Shown: positions 32,397 through 39,595 of the stretch, in pieces
Layout: every line of letters starts with the position of its first letter
How positions within the stretch are numbered: the stretch's first letter is position 1
Assembly: GCA_015059905.1 (NCBI GenBank)
Contig: SUZN01000001.1
Location: forward strand, 62,001-126,000
Reading direction: 5' to 3'
Origin: Rikenellaceae bacterium
GTDB lineage: Bacteria > Bacteroidota > Bacteroidia > Bacteroidales > Rikenellaceae
Length of the DNA stretch: 64,000 nucleotides
Notes under the pieces: model-generated
The model's input: only the letters and a program-made list of their open reading frames with translations
What the model was told of the DNA's origin: nothing
Database searches by the model: none
Program-made: the position numbers and the translations under genes

Positions 32397-33449
32397 ATGA
32401 AAAGAGTGATGATGACGTTGCTCCCCGCGCTTGTGGCGATGTTTCTGCTGGGGGGATGTAAGGCGATAGGCGACCTCCAGTCGGCGGATAATGCTTCGGG
32501 CTCTCCTTATGAGCTGGTGTTGGTGTGTGCGCAGCCAGAGTGGCAGAGTGAGCTGGGAGATACGTTGCAGTCGGTGTTGAAGCAGCCAGTGAAGGAGCTT
32601 ATGCAGTATGAGCCTGTGTATGATGTGATGCGTATCCTGCCCAATAACTTCAAGAGCCTGACACGCACCCACCGCAATGTGGTTGTGGTGAATGTCAATC
32701 CCGAGATAGCCGAGCCAGGCATCACTGTGCAGTATAATGTGACCTCGAAGCCACAGATTTACATTACGTTGAAGGGTCCCGACACGCAGAGCCTTGCCAA
32801 ATATGTGAGCGACAACCGCGATAACATCCTCTATGTGTTGGAGAAGGCAGAGCGTGACCGCACGATTGCCTATGCAACGAAATATTTTTCAGCCCCTCTG
32901 CGTGAAAAGATTGTCGAAAAATTCGGAATGGATTTGGCTGTGCCAAACAACTATCAGGTGCGCTCGGAGTCAGACGATATGTTGTGGGTGTCGCAGGAGT
33001 TCCCAACGGCAAGTCAGGGCTTCTTCATCTATAAATACCCCTATGAGGGCAAGCAGTCGCTCACTCGTGAGGCATTGGTGAAGGCGCGTAATAAGTTTGC
33101 TTCGCGCATCCCAGGACCACGCGAGGGTTCGTATATGATTACGACAAATAAGATTGTGGATGATACGGGCGAGGATTATATGCCCTATATGCCCGAATAT
33201 CTCCAGCTGCTCATCGGCGACCGTATGTGGGTTGAGATGTATGGTTTGTGGGAGGTTGAGAACTACTTTATGGGTGGTCCTTTCGTAAGTTACACAACGG
33301 TGAATAAGGCTACAAATGAGGTTGTTACCATCGATTGTTATGTCTATTATCCAACCCTCTACAACAAAGACCCCGAGAAGCGAAACAAGTTGCGCGCATT
33401 GCAACATCTGGTATATCTTGCCGATTTCCCTGCTGCAAAGGCGAAGTAG
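32397..33449 (+). CDS. DUF4837 family lipoprotein
   Basis: This 350-residue lipoprotein has a clear lipobox (LLGGC, Cys21). It begins PYELVLVCAQPEWQSELGDTL after a linker and matches DUF4837, a family restricted to Bacteroidetes with no known function. The architecture looks like two related alpha/beta halves: VVVVNVNPE at about 95, and a second half that starts near YQVRSESDDMLWVSQEF (about 187). It is monocistronic, between a divergent deacetylase and a convergent cardiolipin synthase. Envelope location is likely. Confidence 0.85.
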   Translation: MKRVMMTLLPALVAMFLLGGCKAIGDLQSADNASGSPYELVLVCAQPEWQSELGDTLQSVLKQPVKELMQYEPVYDVMRILPNNFKSLTRTHRNVVVVNVNPEIAEPGITVQYNVTSKPQIYITLKGPDTQSLAKYVSDNRDNILYVLEKAERDRTIAYATKYFSAPLREKIVEKFGMDLAVPNNYQVRSESDDMLWVSQEFPTASQGFFIYKYPYEGKQSLTREALVKARNKFASRIPGPREGSYMITTNKIVDDTGEDYMPYMPEYLQLLIGDRMWVEMYGLWEVENYFMGGPFVSYTTVNKATNEVVTIDCYVYYPTLYNKDPEKRNKLRALQHLVYLADFPAAKAK

Positions 33450-33464
33450 AGGCAGAGAGTGTGG

Positions 33465-34769
33465 TTAAAGGAGCGGTGCAATAAGTTGTGCTGCTCCTTC
33501 TTTTATGCGCCCGAGGAAGGAAGAGCGCAGGTCACGGGGTGCTACGGCTGTGGAGTGTGCGACATCCTGCATAAATTGCTCCGTATAGTGACGTGCAAGC
33601 CCTTTGTTATAGACCACTGCGGCGGCTTCGAGGTTGTAGCGCAGGCTGCGGTAATCCATATTCGCAGAGCCTATGATGCTCGTTGAGTCGTCGATGATGA
33701 TAACCTTCGAATGTAAAAAACCATCCCTGTAACGAAATAACTTCACACCACTTGCCACCGCGCGGCGCAGTGAGGGCATAGAGCCGCAGTCAATCAGTGC
33801 GATGTCGCTACGCGAGGGGATAATCAGCGTCACCTCCACGCCACTTTGTGCTGCTGAGCAGATGCTGTCAAGCAGCGACGCGGGCGGCAGAAAGTAGGGT
33901 GTTGAGATGCGTATAGAGTGCCGCGCCGAAGAAAATGCCTCCTGAAAGATGTATTGCAGCGCAACCGAAGGCGATTGTTGCGAAGGGTAGATAAACTGCA
34001 TCGGACAGAGTGATGCAGTTGTTCGGCGGCGGAAACTATCTTTTAACGTTGGTGCGATTTGTCTTATCGCCTTTTGTGCCGCTTCGCCCTCGATGCGGAT
34101 GTGGTCGTCACGCCAATATCCGAGCCTTCCTTCTCCCAGATAACGTGATGCGATATTTATCCCGCCTACATATAGTATCTCCCTGTCAATTAGTACTATC
34201 TTGCGGTGATTGCGACGGTGAAGGTCGGGACTAAGATATGGAAAGCGGGGCGGACCGAAGCGTTGAAGCTCTATACCGCTCTGCTTCAGTGTGTTGATGC
34301 TCTTTTTTGAGAGTCGCCACGAACCCACCGCATCGTATATGATTTTGACCTTCACGCCCGACCGCGCCCGACGGCAGAGAAGAGCAAGGATTGTAGAGCC
34401 GATATGGTCATCATCGATTATGTAAAACTCAAAAATTATCTCACGTCGGGCTTGTTGCAGGTCGCGGATTAAGGACGTATATGTCTGTTCGGCATTGTGC
34501 AGAGCCGTGATGTGGTTGCGTGTGGTGAGTTCGCCTAAAGCGAGCGTTGCTATGGAGCGTTGCAGGCGGTTGTAGTGTGGCGCGTGCGAGCACCTTGGCG
34601 AGAATGTTGTGCGGCAGCGTGTGAGCCACAGCGCCAGCGTTGAGATGGGAGGCGCAATAATCATCGCTAAAGACCACGCCCATGCCGAAGCGGGTGAAAA
34701 TGAGCCGCGAAGCACATATATTATGCCCACGATGCTCCACAAGGTATGTAAAATGGTGTATAGTGTCAT
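33465..34769 (-). CDS. cls: Cardiolipin synthase (phospholipase D family)
   Basis: This protein of about 434 residues has two N-terminal membrane helices followed by two PLD catalytic domains. The HKD motifs are HRKIVLID (with GGIN downstream) and HSKVIIID (with GSANMD downstream). It joins phosphatidylglycerol molecules to give cardiolipin in the inner membrane. The ATG at 34769 (MTLYTILHTLWS) fits the family; an in-frame ATG 16 codons earlier would overlap the greA promoter region on the opposite strand. Length is slightly short of the 480-residue norm because the linker between helices is brief. Confidence 0.92.
   Translation of the reverse strand: MTLYTILHTLWSIVGIIYVLRGSFSPASAWAWSLAMIIAPPISTLALWLTRCRTTFSPRCSHAPHYNRLQRSIATLALGELTTRNHITALHNAEQTYTSLIRDLQQARREIIFEFYIIDDDHIGSTILALLCRRARSGVKVKIIYDAVGSWRLSKKSINTLKQSGIELQRFGPPRFPYLSPDLHRRNHRKIVLIDREILYVGGINIASRYLGEGRLGYWRDDHIRIEGEAAQKAIRQIAPTLKDSFRRRTTASLCPMQFIYPSQQSPSVALQYIFQEAFSSARHSIRISTPYFLPPASLLDSICSAAQSGVEVTLIIPSRSDIALIDCGSMPSLRRAVASGVKLFRYRDGFLHSKVIIIDDSTSIIGSANMDYRSLRYNLEAAAVVYNKGLARHYTEQFMQDVAHSTAVAPRDLRSSFLGRIKEGAAQLIAPLL
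33466..33507 (+). terminator. Terminator of DUF4837, inside the end of the convergent gene
   Basis: AAGGAGC (33468-33474) and GCTCCTT (33492-33498) form an interrupted stem followed by CTTTTAT. It overlaps the last codons of the convergent cardiolipin synthase gene, an economical but unusual arrangement. Confidence 0.45.
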
Positions 34770-34805
34770 ATTTCTGAAGAAAAGGCATACTTTGTGCCAA
34801 AAAAA

Positions 34806-34836
34806 TTGGAAAATCAAAAAAATCTCCCTACCTTTG
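34806..34836 (+). promoter_or_regulatory. Promoter of greA
   Basis: TTG at 34806-34808 and TACCTTTG at 34829-34836, 20 nt apart. Transcription would start near 34843, leaving a leader of about 84 nt. Confidence 0.7.
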
Positions 34837-34926
34837 TTTCATAAGATTTTAAGATTGTTAATTCGGGATTCCGATTGCGTGGTGCGAGCCGCAATATTGG
34901 GATTCTGGCTTTTTTTACTGTATTAT

Positions 34927-35403
34927 ATGGCAAATGAAATTATCTATTTGACGGCAGAAGGTATGCAGAAGTTAAAGGATGAGCTTAACCATATGCGTTC
35001 GGTTGAGCGTCCTGCAATTTCAGCAGCTATTGCCGAGGCACGCGATAAGGGTGACTTGTCGGAGAATGCCGAGTATGACGCAGCGCGTGAGGCGCAGGGC
35101 TTGTTGGAGATGCGTATTGCAAAACTGGAGCAGACTTTGACCAATGCGCGTATTATTGATGAGTCGAAGATTGATAAGAGCAAGGTGCAGATTTTGAGCA
35201 AGGTGACTCTTTTGAACCACAACAATAAGAAGCAGGTGACTTACACCATCGTATCAGAGAACGAGGCTAACTTGCGCGAGGGCAAGCTTGCCATCGGTAC
35301 TCCTATCGCAAAGGCTCTTTTGGGTAAGAAGAAGGGCGAGATTGTGGAGGTTACTGTGCCTGCTGGTGTGTTGAAGTTTGAGATATTGGATATCAATATC
35401 TAA
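34927..35403 (+). CDS. greA: Transcription elongation factor GreA
   Basis: This 158-residue factor rescues backtracked RNA polymerase by stimulating transcript cleavage. The N-terminal coiled coil runs from IYLTAEGMQKLKDELNHM to about residue 75, with the acidic tip around ARDKGDLSENAEYDAA, which supplies the Asp/Glu pair for Mg binding. The C-terminal FKBP-like domain contains LLGKKKGEIVEVTVPAG. The frame is open 106 codons upstream, but the promoter lies within that stretch, and the ATG at 34927 gives the standard length. Confidence 0.96.
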   Translation: MANEIIYLTAEGMQKLKDELNHMRSVERPAISAAIAEARDKGDLSENAEYDAAREAQGLLEMRIAKLEQTLTNARIIDESKIDKSKVQILSKVTLLNHNNKKQVTYTIVSENEANLREGKLAIGTPIAKALLGKKKGEIVEVTVPAGVLKFEILDINI

Positions 35404-35423
35404 TGGAACTTCTTTAATCACGA

Positions 35424-35460
35424 TTTAGGGCGATGCAAGTTTGCGTCGCCCTAAATTTTT
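35424..35460. terminator. Terminator between convergent greA and sod
   Basis: TTTAGGGCGA-GCAA pairs with TTGC-TCGCCCTAAA around a short loop, followed by TTTTT on the plus strand. It closes greA and may serve sod on the other side. Confidence 0.85.
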
Positions 35461-35472
35461 GAATTCCCCTGT

Positions 35473-36087
35473 CTATTTCGTCTGACTTAAAATATCCTCA
35501 TATCTCTGCCCGATAATCTTCCAGTCAATTATATTCCACAACGCATTTACCCCCTCTACGCGGGCGTTGCGGTGGTCGATGTAGTAGGCGTGTTCCCACA
35601 CATCAATGGCAAGTAGCGGATAGAGCCCATCGGTGAGTGGGTTGCCTGCATTTGGCTTGCTCACAATCTTGAGCTTGCCGTGTGCATCACTTGCAAGCCA
35701 TACCCATCCAGAGCCAAATAAAGATAACGCCTCGGCTGTCATCCTTTCGCGCAGCTTCTTGTAACTGCCAAAGGCTGTATCGATGGCTTGCAGCAGTTCC
35801 CCTTCGGGTTTTTGTTGCGCCTGGGGCGAGAACTGCTCAAAGTAGAAGTTGTGGTTCCACACCTGTGCGGCGTTGTTGAAGAGTGCGCCATCTGCCGAGA
35901 GTATAATCTGCTCCAGCGTAGCATCGGCAAACGAAGTACCTTGAATCAACTCCAGCGTCTTGTTAACATACGCTACCAGATGTTTGTCGTGGTGGTAGAT
36001 GAGGGTCTGCTCCGAGAGATAAGGCTCCAGCGCCTGATAAGAGTAGGGCAGAGGCTTTGCCTCGATTTTGCTAAATGTGGTAGTCAT
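35473..36087 (-). CDS. sodB: Superoxide dismutase (Fe/Mn family)
   Basis: This protein of about 204 residues converts superoxide to hydrogen peroxide and oxygen in the cytoplasm. Metal ligands are His32 in YHHDKH, the His of QVWNHNFYFEQ, and the Asp and His in LAIDVWEHAYYIDHRN. The SGWVWLASD stretch is the family signature. No signal peptide is present with the ATG at 36087. Starting 11 codons earlier would add a short hydrophobic stretch that is not family-like. Fe or Mn use cannot be told reliably. Confidence 0.95.
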   Translation of the reverse strand: MTTTFSKIEAKPLPYSYQALEPYLSEQTLIYHHDKHLVAYVNKTLELIQGTSFADATLEQIILSADGALFNNAAQVWNHNFYFEQFSPQAQQKPEGELLQAIDTAFGSYKKLRERMTAEALSLFGSGWVWLASDAHGKLKIVSKPNAGNPLTDGLYPLLAIDVWEHAYYIDHRNARVEGVNALWNIIDWKIIGQRYEDILSQTK

Positions 36088-36209
36088 AAGAAAAAATAAT
36101 TTAATTGTAGATAAAATCATAATTTTGAATTTATGGCTCCAGATGCAAATCTAATGCCTGTTTTTGCAGTGATGCAGTGCGCGTAGCAAAATGTCGAATG
36201 GCGAAATAT

Positions 36210-36239
36210 TTGGAAATTAAAAGATTATTGTTATCTTTG
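36210..36239 (+). promoter_or_regulatory. Promoter of the zeta-like gene pair
   Basis: TTG at 36210-36212 and TATCTTTG at 36232-36239, 19 nt apart, with the ATG 22 nt downstream, so the leader is very short. Confidence 0.65.
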
Positions 36240-36261
36240 CAATAATTACTATGGACATTAT

Positions 36262-36831
36262 ATGCCAAAACTATATATCATAGCTGGATGTAATGGCGCG
36301 GGAAAGACCACTGCTTCGTATGCGGTGTTGCCCGAAATGCTGGAGTGTCACGAATTTGTTAATGCCGACGAGATTGCCAAGGGGCTGTCGCCGTTTAATC
36401 CGTCACGCGTATCAATCGAAGCAGGACGTCTTATGCGTCAGCGTATGGATGCGTTGATGGCAGATGGCGCGGATTTTGCTTTTGAGACTACGCTGGCGAC
36501 CAGATATTATACACGTTTTATCAAGGAGGCGCAGGAGAGAGGCTATTTCGTCTCGTTGCTCTATTTTTGGTTGCCTACGCCCGACCAGGCTGTTGAGCGT
36601 GTGGCGCGCCGTGTGATAGAGGGTGGTCATAATGTGCCGCCAGAGGTTGTGCGACGTCGTTACTATCGTGGTTTGAGATACCTTACCACACTATATACCC
36701 CGATATGTGATTATTGGGTTATCTACAACAATAGCTCTGTTGAGGGCGTGAAAAAGGTAGCATACGGTACGCACGATGAAATACGAGAGGTGGTTGATTC
36801 GTTATCTTATCGAACAATTTGCAAAATGTAG
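36262..36831 (+). CDS. Zeta-toxin-like P-loop kinase
   Basis: This 189-residue protein has a Walker A motif GCNGAGKTT (residues 9-17) and an NADEIAKGLSPFNP segment. The DFAFETTLATRYYTRFIKEAQ segment (about 70-90) is shared by zeta-toxin-like ATPases. Classic zeta toxins phosphorylate UDP-N-acetylglucosamine and so block wall synthesis; chromosomal relatives may have other small-molecule targets. A 53-residue gene starts 6 bp downstream, in the order toxin then possible antitoxin. It is a solitary pair with its own promoter and terminator, often a sign of a mobile or selfish module. Confidence 0.8.
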   Translation: MPKLYIIAGCNGAGKTTASYAVLPEMLECHEFVNADEIAKGLSPFNPSRVSIEAGRLMRQRMDALMADGADFAFETTLATRYYTRFIKEAQERGYFVSLLYFWLPTPDQAVERVARRVIEGGHNVPPEVVRRRYYRGLRYLTTLYTPICDYWVIYNNSSVEGVKKVAYGTHDEIREVVDSLSYRTICKM

Positions 36832-36837
36832 AAGCGT

Positions 36838-36999
36838 ATGGGAGAATTGGAACTTGAACAGTTGCAGGAGAAGATAGATGCAGGAATACTTTTGGCGCAG
36901 CAGCGACTCAAGGAGAAGGTCTTGAGAGAGGATGGCGAGCTGGTAGTTATGCGTGATGGTAAGGTTACGCACCTCAAGGCTGAGGACTTGAAGGAGTAA
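36838..36999 (+). CDS. Small protein, possible antitoxin or partner of the zeta-like kinase
   Basis: This 53-residue protein begins MGELELEQLQEKIDAGILL, has a helix with QQRLKEKVLREDG, and ends in a short beta-hairpin VVMRDGKVTHLKAEDL. It starts 6 bp after the kinase stop and is followed by a strong terminator, so it is clearly part of the same transcript. Its acidic/amphipathic helix suits a protein that blocks the kinase, but it does not resemble epsilon antitoxin. It is easily missed because of its length. The role is inferred from position only. Confidence 0.6.
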   Translation: MGELELEQLQEKIDAGILLAQQRLKEKVLREDGELVVMRDGKVTHLKAEDLKE

Positions 37000-37039
37000 T
37001 GTGCGCAGAAATATTTTTTTAGGCGGAGTATAATAGATG

Positions 37040-37080
37040 TAGTCCGAGGAGTGTTGTGTGACTCCTCGGACTTGTTTTTA
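37040..37080. terminator. Terminator between zeta-like pair and FmdE-like gene
   Basis: GTCCGAGGAGT (37042-37052) pairs perfectly with ACTCCTCGGAC (37061-37071), loop 8 nt, then TTGTTTTT. The convergent gene stops at 37081. Confidence 0.88.
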
Positions 37081-37632
37081 TCAGTGGCAAAGCTCGAAAA
37101 TATCCTTCCTGTTCCACTCTGACCAACACTCCAAGGCAAACTGCCGCACGCTGTGCCAATATCCATCGCTTCTGCCGTAGAGTGCGGTAAGGCTCTGTAC
37201 CTTATCTTCAATCATCGCCTTCTGCTCGTTCTTGAGCCTTAACCGAATTGTACTCTGTCGCGTACTGAACTCCGCCTCGGCGCAGGGCGTGAAGGGGTGT
37301 ATTACCTCTATCAGTCCGTGACCGAGGGTCGCCTCGGTAGCCACCTGCAAGCCGTCATTTAGGCAACTTACGGGCGGCACACTGCCAGCATACGTCACCA
37401 CACGCAGCGACCCCGCCTCTGCGCCCAGCAGTTCGCGTGCAAAAAGACCCATCTTCACACCAAGTAGGGCATAGATGCCGATGTGACCGTGTAACTCGGA
37501 TGTGAGTAGGGCGTATCGCCACTCCTTCTCGCCATAGCGCGCTATTGTCTGCGAGGCGATGGCTGCAATGTCGGTGTTGCAAGGCTCTGCCGAGAGGGTG
37601 TCGTTAAGGATATGATGGTGGTGCATAAGCAA
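37081..37632 (-). CDS. FmdE-like protein (formylmethanofuran dehydrogenase subunit E family)
   Basis: This 183-residue protein has ELHGHIGIYALLGVKMGLFA and VVTYAGSVPPVSCLNDGLQVATEATLG, the FmdE-type core with a His-Gly-His pair and a conserved Cys before the ATLG helix, which are likely metal ligands. An N-terminal MLMHHHH run adds more His. The C-terminal zinc finger of archaeal FmdE is missing. It starts 5 bp after a TonB-dependent receptor. This pairing hints at import and handling of a metal or metal-bound cofactor. Methanofuran chemistry is not expected here. Confidence 0.7.
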   Translation of the reverse strand: MLMHHHHILNDTLSAEPCNTDIAAIASQTIARYGEKEWRYALLTSELHGHIGIYALLGVKMGLFARELLGAEAGSLRVVTYAGSVPPVSCLNDGLQVATEATLGHGLIEVIHPFTPCAEAEFSTRQSTIRLRLKNEQKAMIEDKVQSLTALYGRSDGYWHSVRQFALECWSEWNRKDIFELCH

Positions 37633-37637
37633 AATGA

Positions 37638-39509
37638 TTAAAATTTAAATTTCAGACCTCCCATAAATGTCGTGCCAGGCATAGGGTAGCCTGCGTTAAT
37701 CTGGTATTTTGTGTCGAGAATGTTGTCAATGGTGGCGAAGAGTCGCAGACGCGGTGTGACGCTGTACTCGGCATTGGCGTTCCACAGAACAAAGCCTTTC
37801 TGGGTAGTCAGTGGCGAGGCGAGTGTGATAAGTCCATTGATATACTGCGCTCCGCTTGATACGCTCCAGCGTTTGTGAGAGTAGCTCACGCTGGCATATA
37901 GCTTATGCTTTGGGGCTGCCGCCACAGGGTAACGCATATTGAGGTAGCTGTAATTAGCCTCCGCGCGCCACGCTTTCGATATCTGCCACGCAACCTGCAT
38001 CTCCACGCCCCAATTCTCCACCTTGCCGATGTTGATATTTAGTGGACGTCCATCCACAGGCTGTGTGCGGATGATATTCTTACCGTCAATGTAGTAGATG
38101 TTCACACCGTAGCTTACCTTGCCATCGAGGAGCGACTGCTGCAACGACAGTTCATAATTGATGACACTCTCGGGTTTGAGGTCGGGGTTTTGTGGTGGGA
38201 ACATATACATCTCGCGGATTGTGGGGAAGCGAAATCCTTTGCTTACCATAGCCTTCAGTTGCATTTGTCGTGGCAGTAGAAGCGATACTCCCGCCTGTGG
38301 TATCCACTCCGCACCCGCTTTCGAGTGGTGGTCATAGCGCAGACCTACATCAAGCATTATGATGCGCGCAATCCTTTGGCGCAGATTGCAGTATGCGGCA
38401 ATCTCGTCCATAGTCTTGTCGGCGGAGACCTTGTCGGGCTCGCCGTCAAGAAATTTGTTCCACGCCTTACCGCCGAAGTGTTGGTAGTCGATACCGACGA
38501 TTATATTATTGCCCTGAAAAAGAGATGTATTCTGGAATATAGATACGCCCCACATCTCATCGCGCGAGTTGAAACGATAGCCCAGCGGCTCCTCGCCTGC
38601 GGAGTAACCATCGTTTATGCGGTGACGACCAGCATTGTAGAATAAGTTTATTGCGCCTGATGTCTTTTCGTAATTGTTTTTTACCGATAGCGTTGAGGCG
38701 TAGCGTGTTATGCGTGAGTCGTTGTCGATGATTGGCTCTGTGACAGAGCCAGGATTTGAGGCATTGAAGTGAGTGACCTGACCCGAGGCAGAGATGTTCC
38801 AATTGCTGCTGATGTCGTATGCAAGATTCAGATTTCCGCCTATTTGCTCAAATCCCATATCGGCACGATGTCCGTCTGTGCGGTTGTATGTTGCGCCTGC
38901 CGAGGAGCTGAAACGCCCACTTTTTATGCGGTTGGTTATAGCTGATTGCAGGGTGTTGAATGAGCCGTAGCTTAACTCGATGTTGTCCTCCACGCCATCT
39001 TGCTGCATCTTTTGTGTAACGATGTTGATTACGCCACCCATAGCATTTGAGCCATAGAGAACGGAGCTTGCGCCACGCAATACCTCGACACTCTCTGCCA
39101 TCATCGAGTGGCATACATCGGCTATGGGGTGTCCCATCAATCCCATATATTGGGGCACGCCATCTATTGCAACGAGCATAGCCGTTGAGGGCGCACCTCC
39201 TATGCCACGCAGTGACATAGTGCCTGCTGCACCTGTTGATACGCCGTAGCCCATCACGCCACGCGAGGTGATGAACAATCCTGGCACCTGCTGCGAGAGC
39301 GTAGGCAGCAGCGAGGAGTGGTGTTGTTGTTCGATTTTTTGTTTCGATATCACGCTGACGCTTATCGGCGTAAGTCGCGAGGTGGTGTGGTGACGGCTTC
39401 CCATTACTACAACCTCTCCAATCGCAGCCTGCATCTTCAGCGAATCGTTCTGTGCCTGGCAAATCATAGGCACGATGAGTAGCGAAAGCAATACTGTCTT
39501 AATCTTCAT
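37638..39509 (-). CDS. TonB-dependent outer-membrane receptor
   Basis: This 623-residue receptor has a signal peptide (MKIKTVLLSLLIVPMICQAQ), a TonB-box-like IGEVVVMGS (about residues 30-38), a plug with LRGIGGAPSTAMLVAIDGVPQY and LRGASSVLYGSNAMGGVINIVT, and a barrel that ends in MGGLKFKF with a terminal Phe. No carboxypeptidase-like N-terminal domain is present, so it is not of the SusC type. It belongs to the siderophore/vitamin/metal class. The downstream FmdE-like gene suggests a metal-related substrate. It is the first gene of a two-gene operon. Substrate unknown. Confidence 0.9.
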   Translation of the reverse strand: MKIKTVLLSLLIVPMICQAQNDSLKMQAAIGEVVVMGSRHHTTSRLTPISVSVISKQKIEQQHHSSLLPTLSQQVPGLFITSRGVMGYGVSTGAAGTMSLRGIGGAPSTAMLVAIDGVPQYMGLMGHPIADVCHSMMAESVEVLRGASSVLYGSNAMGGVINIVTQKMQQDGVEDNIELSYGSFNTLQSAITNRIKSGRFSSSAGATYNRTDGHRADMGFEQIGGNLNLAYDISSNWNISASGQVTHFNASNPGSVTEPIIDNDSRITRYASTLSVKNNYEKTSGAINLFYNAGRHRINDGYSAGEEPLGYRFNSRDEMWGVSIFQNTSLFQGNNIIVGIDYQHFGGKAWNKFLDGEPDKVSADKTMDEIAAYCNLRQRIARIIMLDVGLRYDHHSKAGAEWIPQAGVSLLLPRQMQLKAMVSKGFRFPTIREMYMFPPQNPDLKPESVINYELSLQQSLLDGKVSYGVNIYYIDGKNIIRTQPVDGRPLNINIGKVENWGVEMQVAWQISKAWRAEANYSYLNMRYPVAAAPKHKLYASVSYSHKRWSVSSGAQYINGLITLASPLTTQKGFVLWNANAEYSVTPRLRLFATIDNILDTKYQINAGYPMPGTTFMGGLKFKF

Positions 39510-39550
39510 CTTTACACACTTTAATGGGGTTAATTATTCAAATATGGTGC

Positions 39551-39595
39551 CAAAAACAACGCACCCAATCTTGCGGAAGGGTGCGTTGTTGATTT
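39551..39595 (-). terminator. Terminator of the DPP IV operon
   Basis: On the minus strand AACAACGCACCC and GGGTGCGTTGTT (39556-39566 and 39579-39590 on the plus strand) form a 12-bp stem, followed by TTTTG. It sits directly after the DPP IV stop. Confidence 0.85.

Noticed and set aside
34609..34926. N-terminal extension of greA by 106 codons
   Set aside because: It overlaps the divergent cls gene and contains the greA promoter; greA has standard length without it.
38848..39462. Open frame of 204 codons on the minus strand in another frame of the TonB receptor
   Set aside because: It lies wholly within the receptor plug region, is Arg/His/Cys-rich and has no family pattern.
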